64,000 bases of DNA from Macrolepiota albuminosa (lineage: Eukaryota > Basidiomycota > Agaricomycetes > Agaricales > Agaricaceae), in contig JAMWFC010000077.1 of assembly GCA_027475525.1 (NCBI GenBank), positions 868,001 to 932,000 of the forward strand, read 5' to 3'. Made by a program: the position numbers and the translations under genes. The notes beneath the pieces were generated by a model. The model searched no databases and was not told the origin of the DNA. It saw only the letters and a program-made list of their open reading frames with translations. This document shows, in pieces, positions 24,614-36,985 of this stretch (within the stretch, counting starts at the first letter, position 1; each line of letters begins with the position of its first letter).

Positions 24614-27600
24614 TTTTTTTGAATCTGCCAGCTAGGATCTATTGCCTAGTATCCGACGTTAGTTGCTGAGTTCATTGACAGAACTCTATCAGCTTCTTGA
24701 GCTTCTTGCATAGCCACACCATACAAATTTCAAACAGGGAATCAATGAGTAAGCCTATTCCTGCAGTCTCCGCTGATGGTGGGTGGAATGCCCACAAGCT
24801 AAGCAGATACTCAGGACGTGCAAGTGTCCAATGCAGGTCAATCAAGACCCAAGGCTCAAGATTGAGGTTGGAGCACTGACCTGCCTGAGAATGAAAGCAA
24901 GGGCCAGAGAGCTGAGAGCTTGCAACATGATGGCCAGCAATGGCCATGGGACAAGATGCCAGGGGGATTGACTTCTCCAGTTACGCAGCTGTCAGGAGGA
25001 CCTCAACGGTCTAGCTGGCTAGCTTCTAAAGGGCCCCCTGATGAGGTTAGGCAGTTGACAGGTGCTCAGAGCACCTTAGGAGACACCAAGTCATCAATAC
25101 GGGCTGGGAGACCTACATTCCTCAGCTGAAGTAGTGGGGCCAGGCAGGCTGTGGTGGGCTCAATGCCCACTAGGATAGCAGAAGCCTGCATAGAGGAGGT
25201 ACTGGAGGAGGATGCAACTCCTGAAGTAGGCAGCACAGAAAATTGCTTCCTATGCACACCAGCAGTGGAGGAAGTCCAGGAGGTTGCAAACCTCTTGGAG
25301 GAGGTGATTGAGTTGTCTAGCAACAACGATGCCAGAGCAGAGGAGCAGTGGTTGAAAACTGCATACACCATGTGCTTGCAGGTATTCTGGGATTTGCACC
25401 TAGAGGTGATGAAATACACCACCCAGGCATGACTTGAGCGGTACCCTTCTGCGCATATAGTAGCACTTAGGCGACAAGAGCACGAGATGTCCACTGTATT
25501 CAGTACTAAATATACTGATTTAATAGTGAGAGTTCTCACTATGGAACTTCAGATGTATTTGTAGCATAAGGCCACAAGGCAATCAGGGGTGTTGATCCTT
25601 TAGAGCCACACATCCAAGGAATGCTTGGCATGTCATAATCAAGACGTTGGAGTTGAGCTAGTAGAAGCACTAGCATGGGTGCAGGAAGTGCCCAAAGTAA
25701 AACTGGTGAGTACCTTTTATACTCCAGCAGGACAAGGGTGACATGAGGAGCCCCCACACATGCATAACCAAGACCTTAGGACAGAGATGTCAGGCCTGGA
25801 TGGATGCAATAGCACCACATTTAAAGTAGAGAGTGAGGCATCTTTGATGCCGCACGTGCCAATGGCAGAAATGTTGAGCAACAGAGTCGCATATCAACGT
25901 ATGCACAATGGCGATCTCAGGACTAAGAGACAGTTCCTTATTGACAATCAGGGCATTGTATTTGAGGGCACTAAGCCCATTAATAAAATGTGTTGTCAAT
26001 TCATAATGCAGGGTCAGGAGAATCAAGCTTCTTCAGAACCAGGACGGTGATGACGCCCAAAGTTTGGTCAGTAACAAATATAGCTATAGTGTTACCGTAC
26101 CAATAGCTTGTGTTGGGCGTGCTGTAAGTGATATGAGGAGTCCCAGGCAGGTCCCAGAGAACGTGCCTGTGAAAATGAGGAAAAAGTCGGTAAGGGGGTC
26201 GGCAAGTGTAAAGCGCTAAGGTAAAGCGCCTATGAAGGGAGCGGTAAGCGAACATGGCAATGTCAATGGCAAGAACACAGTAAGCTTAGCAAAGTCTAAG
26301 CGTCGTAAATGCCTGCCGTAGCTGCAAGGCACGAATAGGTTGAAGGCTAGCGATAGTCTGCAACTGCCGACGAGTTCGACGTTGCTGACCGTAAATGAAA
26401 TCTCAAGCGTAAGGGAGGCTGACGAAAGGGGAGCAGGAAACTCTGGTCTATTGTTCTCTGGGTATGTACAAGTCGGTAAGTACTTTATATACTACAAGGA
26501 GTTCACCGTCGCCAGTGACCAACTATTGCCAAAGTGCAGTAAACTAGAAAATTTTATAGGGGTAGCTCTAACGGTTTCAGATCCCTACCGTCCATTCAAG
26601 ACCCTTAGCGATGCCAGGCGGCAGATCGTGGTGCTAAACCATCAATCCATCACCCTTCTGTCGGTCCAAAATGCTTAGCAAAGTCAGGCGCCAAATTGAG
26701 GTGCTAAGCAATGTCAGACGCCAAGGTCAAATGCCAAGCTGTCCATCAGTTTTTGATAGATCATCAGGCTTCTTCCTAAGCACTGTCGTCAGTGACTGAT
26801 GCTATCTGTCAGTTGTCATTCTGTCTGCCGTCGGCGCTATCACTGATCGGATCTGCTTCTTGCTGTGCACGTCCATCAAATATTGCCAAAATTGGTTAGT
26901 TAGCATGCGCCAAAGTATCCTGAGCCTGTGCCGTGTTGCTGTAGCCTGCTGTTGATGCGCTGATCCTGTATGGGGTCCTATCAACGGCGCAACAATCATG
27001 ATTGAGGAGACTTCCTTGATCGAGATGGTGCCACCAGACATGATGCCTCTGGTAATGGCCAGAATAAATGCCCTAGGTCGAGTCCCTGAGATGAGGGCAA
27101 TTATGTCTACAGTCAAGGAGGCTTGGGATGTCTGCTGCAGGGTGGATGAGGAAAATCACTTCTCCAAGCTGCTGATTTAGCAACTAGATCTCTGGGCCAG
27201 CAGGAGGCCATTTGGATGCATCGTGAAGCCATGCACAATCACTTTTCATCAAGTAGTCAATGATGCCTTGGGAGTAACCTTACGGTTACCCAATGGAGTG
27301 AAGCTGCATAAAGCAGATAGTAGGCACGTCCAAGTTCAGTAACTTGGAGGACTGGGCAATGGCTGTATGTACTTACCTTGCCATGTGCTTATATAGAGGC
27401 AACTGTATCAAACAAGAACAAATCTTTGTTTTGCCCAAGTTTTTGGCCAGAGAGGCCATGGGGTGGTTTTGACAAGCAGTACTGCATGTCAACCAGGTCC
27501 AGTATGAGTAGACATTCAAGGAGTCCTCACAGGACTGTATGATCAATTTGTGCATCCCTTGACACTACAGGATGCAAGGCGGGACTTTCAGTCCACCAAG

Positions 27601-28490
27601 TATACCAAGAAGTTGGGGGACAAGAGTTCTACAATACCCTTAACGACTATGCTCAGAACATGGCAGTATACCCAGATGGGTATACAATGCTCGAAACATT
27701 TTTGGATGGTATCTCAGCGGACATGCACTACTATCTCATATGTGAGGATGGGCTGTCTCCAGAGGTCAATGATGTGGAGGAGTTTGTGGTGTATACCATC
27801 AGGTATGAGCAGTCTCTTAAGACTGCTAACCACTATGAGCATCATAGTGGCCACAAAGGAGGAAGCAGACAACTACCACCTGCTGGAGCACCCTCATGAG
27901 GTCAGCATGTGGGGACTTTTCTGGCTAAGAAGGCTGACTTGGATTGTGACCGCAACACACGGTTTGTGGTATGCAGAACTTCTGTGGCAAATTAAAAGCA
28001 AAGCTGCCCATGATCAGAGCAGGTGCTGGACAGAGAACGCTCTAAGCCAAGGCTGAAAGTGAAGCTGGCCAACTCACCTGGTCAGACAGGGACCTGCTTT
28101 GCATGTGGCCAGCCATGCTACCAATTGCCCTGCAAGGATGGGAGCCCTGAGAAAGAGGTATACACTCCGAGCCCACTTGTGTGCTGCACATACTGCAGCT
28201 GTAAGTGGGAGTGACAGAGATATCTCTGCCGAGTCTGAGGCTGAGCACCCCATGGATGACCAAGAGCCCCCAGAGGAGGCATTGAGTGCTGATCCCAAGA
28301 ATGTGGTCGTGGAGGGAGAGGAGTATGTCACAGTAGATGTATATGACAATGCCTACAACAACAAATACTACAGTCACAACAGCAACTTGGAGTGCTTAGC
28401 GGCAATGATGGATTGGCCGTTTTCAAATAATCATGACAAGAATAACGTTGTGCAGATAAAGAAGGTAACTTTTTATTGAGCAGAGGGCAC
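24614..28490 (+). pseudogene. E2 leader and gag region, decayed
   Basis: From about 24746 a broken frame with many acidic stretches (for example EEVLEEDATPE) runs to the solo LTR at 26048. Joining across that LTR leaves an open frame (QNQDGATIMIEET). Typical gag sequence follows: AQNMAVYPDGYTMLETFLDG (about 27654-27713), GLSPEVNDVEEFV, then a knuckle CFACGQPCYQLPC (about 28100-28140). In the knuckle the usual His is Tyr, as expected from one C-to-T change. Several stops interrupt it. The role of the first 1.3 kb is unclear. Confidence 0.7.
26048..26983 (-). mobile_element. Solo LTR of a third gypsy family, in E2 gag leader
   Basis: 936 bp, TGATGACGCCC at the left and GTCCTATCA at the right; in the family's own orientation it reads TGATAGG...CGTCATCA on the minus strand. 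The TSD is ACGG at 26044-26047 and 26984-26987. Taking it out with one TSD leaves an open E2 reading frame. Confidence 0.85.
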
Positions 28491-28491
28491 T

Positions 28492-29860
28492 TTGCAGCGT
28501 CCTACATTGAAGCAGGCAGACAAGGAGTGTCTGGTCTTGTATGTGGATGTGACTAGCTACAAAGCATGGATCTTATGGGACTCTGGGAGTACTACTTTGG
28601 GTATTACACCTCAGTTTGCCCATGTGTATGAAATTTCTATACAGGAGTTAGATATGCCATTGGCATTGCAGCTGGGCACTGTAGAGAGCCATGCTATGGT
28701 CCAGTATAGAACAACCATAACTGTCCAGACACCAGGCTCACATAGCCAGGAATATATGGATGTAGTGAACTTTGATTGCTATGACATGATACTGGGAACA
28801 CTATTCATGCAGTGATGACGCCCAAAGTTTGGTCAGTAACAAATGTAACTATAGTGTTACCGTACCAATTGCTTGCGTTGGGCGCGCTAGAAGTGATGTG
28901 AGGAGTCCCGGGCAGGTCCCAGAGAACGCGTCTGTTAAAATGGGGAAAAGTTGGTAAGGGGAGTCGGCAAGTGTAAAGCGCTAGGGTAAAGCGCCTAGGG
29001 AAGAAGCGGTAAATGAACATGGCAAAGGTAAGCGGCAAGAGTACAATAAGCTTAGCGAAGTCTAAGCGTCGATAATGCCTGCTGTAGTTGCAAGGTGCGA
29101 GTGTGTCGAGTGTTGGCAAGCGTCTGCAACTGCCGATGAGTTCGACGTTGCCGACCGTAAATGAAATCTCGGGCATAAGGGAGACTGACGAAAGAGGAGC
29201 AGGAAACTCTGGTCTGTTATTCGATTGTCTATGTACAAGTCGGTAAGTACTTTTTATACTACAATGAGTTCGCCGTCGCCAGTGGCTAATGACGCCAGAG
29301 TGCGGTAAACTGGAAAATTTCATAGGGGTAGCTCCAACTGTTTCAGATCCCTACCGTCCATTCAAGAGCCTTAGCGATGCCAGGCGACAGATCGCGAAGC
29401 TAAACCATCAATCCATCACCCTTCTGTCTGTCCAAAAGGCTTAGCGGTGTCAGGCGCCAGATCGAGACGCTAAGCGATGTCAGACACCAAGGTCAAATGC
29501 CAAGCTGTCCGTCAGTTTTTGATAGATCATCAGGCTTCTTCCTAAGCGCTGTCGTCAGTGACTGATGCCATCTGTCAGTTGTCATTCTTGCTGCCGTCGG
29601 CGCTATCACTGATCGGATCTGCTTCTTGCCGTGCGCGGCCGTCAAATATCACCAAAATTGGATAATTAGCGTGCGCTAAGGTATCCCGAGTCTGTGCCGC
29701 GTTGCCGCAGCCTGCCGTTGATGCGCTGATCCTGTATGGGGTCCTATCAGCGGCATAACAAATTCATGTTAGACTTTGAGCACTGCCAGGTGCTAGTGAA
29801 TGGGAAAGTGATCCCAGCAGAATGAGCTACAGCAGATGACACTGATAATCGCCTGTGATG
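28492..29860 (+). pseudogene. E2 aspartic protease region, split by a solo LTR
   Basis: The frame reads YVDVTSYKAWILWDSGSTTL with the catalytic DSG. It continues to DMILGTLFMQ, where the solo LTR 28813-29749 begins. After removal of the LTR and one 4-bp TSD the frame continues HNKFMLDFEHCQVLVNG, a typical end of gypsy protease. The first stop after that is near 29826. Confidence 0.82.
28813..29749 (-). mobile_element. Second solo LTR of the third family, in E2 protease
   Basis: 937 bp, same ends as the copy at 26048 and over 90 percent similar by eye. The TSD is GCAG (28809-28812) versus GCGG (29750-29753), one transition apart. The different target shows it is an independent insertion, not the other end of one element. 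Confidence 0.82.
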
Positions 29861-30299
29861 TCACCATACTATAGAGAAGTGCAATGACTCTCCCTGACTC
29901 AGCTGGTGCAAAGCGCTGGCAGTGGAGGATGTGAATGAGGGAGTACAGGCTATGCATGGGCTGAGCTCAGACCACAATGTGGTGATGATGAGCAAGGAGG
30001 AGTATCAAGCCTCCAAGATGAGAGATGAGCAAATACTCACTCCTGATGTTTGAGGCACAAAGCTTCCAGATAAACAACAGCAAAAGGCAAAAAAGCCTGA
30101 GAACTCAGTGGATGTATGTCCACCTACATCCTCATGAGTCAAGTTAGATGACTTGAGGGACAGCAACTGAGAGGCAGAAGCCTCATATTGTGAGGACACA
30201 CAGTCCTTATGGGAGTGACCAGCTCCCCTTTCTGAGTATGACTGGGCATATGACCCTCCAATGCTGCAAGAGTGGAACAAGCTGGTGGCAGCTATGTGT

Positions 30300-32312
30300 G
30301 CATGAAATGCGCACTAGCAATTCATGACACCAATGTATTGCCAGCCAGCAGTGGACAAAGTGTTCATAGCATATTTCCTCAAACATGAGGGGAAAAACCT
30401 TATGGCTTGCAAGGCAGTGATAGCAGATTCTCCGCTAAGGCTGCACATACCTGATGATAGTGTTAATCAGGTGCTTGCACTCCACAAGCAATATGTGCAG
30501 CAGCCTCAGCCACCATCAGCTACAGTGAAAGTCCTTCCTCTGATGTGTCTGAAGAGGAAACAAAAGGCAACAAGCCTTTGTAAGGAAGATATTCCTCGGT
30601 TATATCAGCAATGGCAAGAAGAATTTGCCAATATGGTCAATGGGACCAAGGAGGAGCTCCCACCATGGTAGAAAGTAAACCATGAAATCAATCTTATAGA
30701 TGAGAACAAGCAATATAAGTATCACTTGCCATGCTGCCCACATGCAGTCCAGAAGCAACTATGCAATAAAACTAATCGCTATTTGAGTGCTCAGTGGTGG
30801 TCACCATGCACCACTGCTCAGGCTGCACCACTACTATGCATCCCAAAGAAGGATGGAACCCTTTGAATGGCTCTTGATGTGCATCAGTGCAATGACAATA
30901 CCATAAAAGATATAACTTCTTTACCAGATCAGGAGGTGATCTAGGAAGACGTGGCTCAAGCAAAGTATCACTTGAAGATTGATCTTACTGACACCTACAA
31001 GCAGGTGCGCATTTGTATTAAAGATGTATCCAAGACCATGTTTGTCTCAATCATGTTATAGGCACGTTTATGAGTAACATAATGCAGATTGGGGACTGTA
31101 ATGCCCCCGCAACCTTTTAGAGGTTAATGACCTCTATATTTTGAGACGTGATAGGACGCTTTATACATGTCTACTTAGATGATATATTCATCTATTTGGA
31201 TTTCATGAAGGAGCATGAGCAGCACCTCAGAGTCATATTCAAACAACTATGCAAGTACAAGTTGTACTTGAAATAGAAAAAGTGTGAACTTTATGCTCAA
31301 AGTATAGACTGCCTAGAGCATGTCATCAATGAGCAGGGTATACACCCCAATCAGAACAAGCTTGACTGCATTTAGGAGTGGCGTACACCACAAAACTACA
31401 ATGACATCCAACAGTTTGTTGGCCTTGTCAACTACATATTGAGCTTCTTACCCAATGTTACTGCCTATATTAGGCCACTCATGGCTATGACACAGAACAG
31501 GTCACCATTCAATTGGAGGCTGCTGCACTAGTGGTACTTTGAAATAGTCAAACAGATCTGTACAAAGACTCTGGTAATTTGACCAATCGACCCTAGATGA
31601 GATAAGCCTATTTGGCTCATTTGTAATATGTCTAAGACAAGCGTTAGTGCCATGTATGGCCAGAGGAGTAGCTGGCAGACTTGCTGGCCAGCCAGGTTCA
31701 TGTCAAAGAAGTTCATGACTGCTCAGCAAAACTATGCTGTGCACGAGCTAGAAACCCTAGCTATTCTCAAGGCCCTCCTCAAGTAGGAGGATAAGCTGAT
31801 GGAATACTCCATCCATATCATTCCATATCATAACTAATCACAAGGCACTTGAGTTCTTCAAAACTCAGGTGAACTTGTCACTGTGTCAGCAACATTGGAT
31901 TGACTACATGTTGAGATACCAGTTTGACATCACCTATGTTAAAGATGAACTCAATAAAGTGGCAGACTGCCTGTCTTGCTACTTTGAGAGTGATGTAGTC
32001 AGGGAGGCTTATGAGCCTCACAAGTATGTGCAGGCAGACTGCTACATAGATCCAGATGGGGAGGATCTACTTCTCTACTGGTACCAGGAGATCAGGGAAC
32101 ATGTCCTGGACATATATGCAATGTGCAATGATGAATGCAGGCAAAGTACTCGCCTTAGAGAGCAGCATGAGGAGTGGGACTTAGCTGCCCAGCTGCTCAA
32201 GGAGCATGAAGTTATGGAATCAGTGTCAGCTGGGGAACCTGAGCACCCCAATCAACTCTTTACTCTGGCTGAAATGCTAGAAGGCGAATTGCCTTTGTCC
32301 CAGCCACCTAGC
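30300..32312 (+). pseudogene. E2 reverse transcriptase and RNase H, decayed
   Basis: Recognisable blocks: PLLCIPKKDGTL (about 30829), ALDVHQCND, KIDLTDTYKQVRI, and HVYLDDIFIYLDFMKEHEQ (about 31167) with intact YLDD. Then come FVGLVNYILSFLP and the RNase H end ITNHKALEFFKT (about 31828). The connection domain FDITYVKDELNKVADCLS follows (31922). Numerous stops are present. The frame is cut by E1 at 32313 (target CTAGC). Confidence 0.88.
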
Positions 32313-32830
32313 TGTAAGGGCGACCTCTAGAGGCTGTGGCTCAGTCACACAGCTGGCAGAGGGAGATCCAAAGTGTATTAGAATATATACTGACAATATC
32401 AAGGTAGCTACTCACCTGGCAGAGGGAGATCCAAAGAGAACAAGTCTGGGGATTCCCTATGCCAGGTTGGACGCTTCTGGGGCCTCTGAAGCATGGGAAA
32501 CAACTGTACAGTACAACAAAACCTTAAAAACTCGAAAATTGACTAACCAAACAAGTGTGCAAACAAGGGAGGAAAACTCCGGACTTTAGAAGTCAGAAAG
32601 GCAAACTCCGGCTTATCTAAGCAGCCTGGAGCGGTGCTGAAGGGCCCACACTTGTCTGAGTGATAGCTAAAGAACCAGAGCACCTCAAAGGTTGAGAATA
32701 GTACCAACAGATAGTGTTGAAGAAGTAGTAACAGCAAAATGAGAGAATGGTAGAAGAAATAAGGAAGTGAATGAAAGGAGAGTGAAGAAATAAGGAGTGA
32801 AAGAAGAAAGGAATGAGGGGTCCCCTGACA
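32313..32830 (-). repeat. 3' LTR of E1
   Basis: 518 bp, plus-strand ends TGTAAGGG and CCTGACA. On the minus strand it follows directly after the polypurine tract. Confidence 0.94.
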
Positions 32831-32843
32831 TTACCCCCCCTCT
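32831..32843 (-). promoter_or_regulatory. Polypurine tract of E1
   Basis: On minus, AGAGGGGGGGTAA sits between the pol stop codon and the 3' LTR. It would prime plus-strand synthesis. Confidence 0.75.
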
Positions 32844-33994
32844 AGAGTGCGGCGTCTCGACGTGCTGGATAGAAGTAGTTCTGGATGGCCTGGTCTACTT
32901 TGGAAAGGGAATAGAGGCCTCTGATTGCCCGAGGAGCATCAGGATGCTGTTGATAGAATTCCCGGACCAAGGCAGGGGCATGGACATTCTCTTGTGGCTC
33001 CCAGGAAACGTCCTCGATTCCATAGCCCTTCCACTTGACCTTGAACTGAAGCTTATTCCTAAAGAGTCGGCTGTCTAGGATCCGCTCCACTTCGTACTCT
33101 TCTTGGTTGTTTACCAGAACTGGTGGTGGAGGTGGCTGTGGACGTCGACCTGGAATTGGATCCTCTGGGGCTGGAGAAAGCTTCACCACATTGAAGACTG
33201 GATGGAGTCAACTCATTCCACTAGGCAGCTTGAGTCGATAGGCAAGTGGGCCTACCTGTCTTACTATAGGGAAGGGGCCTAGACGACGGTGAGAGAGCTT
33301 CTGAGAAGGTCGGGTAGTGGCAATGTCAGAGGCATCCAGGTAGACTCGATCTCCAGGCTTGTACTTGGGGGCTGGAGTTCGTCCACGATCGTAGTAGCGG
33401 GCCATGTCATCCTTTGCCTTAGCTAAAGCTGCCTTGGCCTCCTCCTGGGCTGCCTTCATCCGATCTATGAACTCATTGACAGCTTCATTCTCTGAAGGTC
33501 GTCCACAAGGCTCAAATCCCATCCGAGGATGTCGACCAGTATCTAGAAGGAAAGGAGACATCTGGGTGGCAGCGTGTACATGGTTGTTGTACTGGAACTC
33601 TGCCTCTGGTAATAGATCGTCCCAGTCATCCTGTCGTTCATTGCAGAAGAGCCGGAGATACTGTTCTAGCTCCTGGTTGACACGCTCAGTCTGGCCATCA
33701 GACTGGGGGTGGTAGGCTGTGGAGGTGTGGAGTTTGACATGGAGGAGGCGATACAGTTCTCTCGTAAACTCTGCCACAAACTGAGGTCCGCGGTCTGAGA
33801 CATAAGCATCTGACAACCCATGGAGCTTCCAGACATGCTTCCGGTACAGATTGGCAGCGCCCATGGCTGAGCAAGTAGTGTGTGTTGGAATAAAATGAGC
33901 ACGCTTGCCACAGAGATCCACTACCACCATGATCGCATCATATCCATGAGAATCAGGTAACTCAACAATGAAGTCTACCAAGGCCACACTCCAA

Positions 33995-34148
33995 CGCTCA
34001 GCTGGGATAGGCAATGGATGAAGCTGTCCCATAGGAGGCTGACAACGAGGCTTAGTCCGAAGGCAAAGATCCGCTCAGCTGGGATAGGCAATGGATGAAG
34101 CTGTCCCATAGGAGGCTGACAACGAGGCTTAGTCCGAAGGCAAAGATC
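33995..34148. repeat. Exact 77-bp tandem duplication in E1 integrase
   Basis: Bases 33995-34071 and 34072-34148 are identical and adjacent. E3 at about 45520-45600 has the unit once and is in frame there. Confidence 0.95.
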
Positions 34149-36985
34149 ACAGGTGGAGGTGTAAGAGCCAATATACCGTGATATTTGAGGCCACCAGTAA
34201 TTCCGCGAAACCAGCTCCAGTGTCTTCCATCTGCCAGGATGTCCTGCAACTCGAGAGTCATGATGCTGCTCCACAATCCGCCTCCGGAGGTCTGGCAGGT
34301 TGGGAACATAAATGCGTCCCCGGAAGGTGAGAAGACCATTCTCCAGAGACCACTCATCAGTGCGGACAGACTTCACTCCAGCTTTCTCTCGAGCATGCAA
34401 GGCCATGGCAGCCTTAGCTACCAGATCTTCTTGAGCGCCCTCCCGGTTACCTCGTCGGATGTCTCGAAGGATGCTCACTTCTTCTCCCTGGCCAACCACA
34501 CCTTCTAGAGCACGGATAGCAAATAGTTCTGGCTTCAGAAGTACAATATTGTCATTGTCACTAGCTCCTGAACCATGGTCTGCTCGCCTAGAAAGCGCAT
34601 CTGGCTTACCCATGCTCCGTCCCGGTTTGTGATGCAGAGAGAAGTCGAAGTTGGCCAGATACAAGGACCATCGAGCCTGTCAGCGGTTGAGTTTCTTGGC
34701 CGTCCGAAAGTACTCTAAGTTCTTGTGATCAGTCCACACCTCGAATTTATGCCTGGCACCCTCAAGGAAATGTCGCCACTCCTCAAATGACCGAATAATA
34801 GCTAGCATCTCCTTGTCATGGATCTCATAATTTTGCTCCACGGCATTGAGACTCTTGGAGTAGAAAGCCACAGGATGCCACTTACCATCCTCCCTTGACT
34901 GTTGAGAGAGAACGGCCCCAGTAGCAAAATCTGAGCTATCAGCTTCGACACGGAAGGGAGAGTCATCATCTGGGAATATAAGGACAGGCTTTGAAGTGAC
35001 TGCCTGTTTGAGGGCATCAAAGGCTGTCTGCTGTGCTGCATCCCAGTGCCAAGGAGTGTCCTTAGTGGTGAGATCGAAGAGGGGCCGGGCATGGTGTGAG
35101 AAATCCTGAATAAACCTCCGGTAGAAGTTGGTAAAACCCAGGAAGGCCTGAACCTCCTTCTTGTTCTTAGGCTCCGGCCACTCCGCTACACCAGCCACCT
35201 TGACTGGGTCCATCTCAGCCATTCCATGAGAGATGATCAGTCCAAGATATTCAACCTTAGTCTGCTCAAACTCACACTTCTCTGGCTTAAGATAGAGCTG
35301 GTGCTGGCGAAGACGTTCCAGTACAATGCGTGTAATCCGACGATGCTCCTCTAGAGTCTTGGTATAGATGAGAATATTGTCAAGGTATACACACACAACA
35401 CCTTCCGCTATGAGGTCTCGGAAAATGTCGTTCATCATGGTCTGGAAGGTGGCAGGGCTATTAGTGAGGCCAAAGAACATTACCAGAGGTTCAAAGAGTC
35501 CACGATTTGTTTGGAATGCTCCCTTCCACTCATCTCCTTCTTTGATGCGCACATTGTTGTAGCCCCAGCGGACATCCAACTTGGTAAAGTAGCGCGCACC
35601 TCGGAGGTTGTTGACAAGCTCTGAAATGAGTGGTAAGGGGTAGCGATTCTTCACAGTCATCGCATTCAAGACTCGGTAGTCCTGAACCAGACGTAGAGAT
35701 CCATCCTTCTTCTTAATGAAGAAGACTGGAGAGGCCATCGGAGACTTTGAGGGACGGATGCGACCAGAGTCTAAATTCTCCTGCAAAAAGGCATCAAGCT
35801 CATCCTGTTCTCTGGGAGAGAGTGGGTAGACCTTGCAGCTAGAGGGCTCAGCATTGGGTGTAAGCTCAATTGCATGGTCCCACTGCTTACGCTCTGGCAG
35901 GGAGTCAAATGATGCCTTAGAGAAAACATCCTCAAAGTCTTGCAGGTGATGAGGAACCGCATCTCGGAACGACTTAGGAGCAGAGTTGGCAGCAAATGCC
36001 TGAGCTAGCCGCTGGGAGGTAGTTTGGCTAGCTCTGATCTCTGCTACAGTTGGTGGAGGTCGTAACGTAGTGGCATAAATCCTATCACCTGTCTTGATAG
36101 CTTTGTCTGGAGACTCTGGGTCAGGAGCGCATCCAAATTCACCCTCGCGTCCATCTTCCATCTGGGCTTCACTCACTACACCTCGAACGTCCTCATAGAG
36201 GGCCTCTCTATAAGGGAACGCCAAGGGAGGAGGATCCAGTAGGTCAAGGTCTGCAAAGGGGAGGTGTCCAACTCGGCAAGCCCGGATAGCAGCACGCTCA
36301 CGGACTGACTCTCTGCGCTCCTCTCTCACTTCCTTAGCACATGTGGAACACCGTCGAGGGCAGCGGCTCATGCTCACCTTACCCTTGGCCCAGTCAATCT
36401 CAGGATTGTGATCACGCAGCCAGGAGAACCCAAGTATCATGTCCTGCTTTCCTAGGCTGGTAACTGCAAAGACTGCACGCTCAGAATGAGTCTGATAACG
36501 AAGGACTAAATCCACCACTGAGCGGATGGATCCAGCTTCATTGAGCGTACCGTCAATGTTATAGACTGGAATGGGGTGAGAGAGGGGACGGGTAGTGAGC
36601 CGGTGTTGTTCCACATAACGGGTGTCTAGGAAGAGTCCAGTAGCGCCACTGTCCAAGAGAGCTATGACGCTTCGAGTCTGCTGAGTGTCAGTTGTCTCAA
36701 TCTCCACATTCAGACGCAGAGAGTTGGGAGAGGGAGTAGAAGCAACAACATAGCGACGGGGAAGGCGTTGTTCCCAAGCTGGGACACGTGGTCGTCGGAC
36801 AGGAGAAGGAGGAGAAGAAGTCTTAGCGGAGGCTTGGACCAAGGGGGTATTTTGTACGTCGGAGGGGGTGCTTACAGTTTCAGTCAGAGAATCAGGAGTA
36901 GGGAGCGATACATTAGAAGACTCTACTGATTGACATGTAAACTGATTAGCACCAGGCGGCGGAGGCGTACAACTCATCCGTCGCT

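Noticed and set aside
26048..29749. Two similar roughly 936-bp repeats as the LTR pair of one element
   Set aside because: Their target duplications differ, and E2 coding sequence continues in frame across each when it is removed. They are two solo LTRs.
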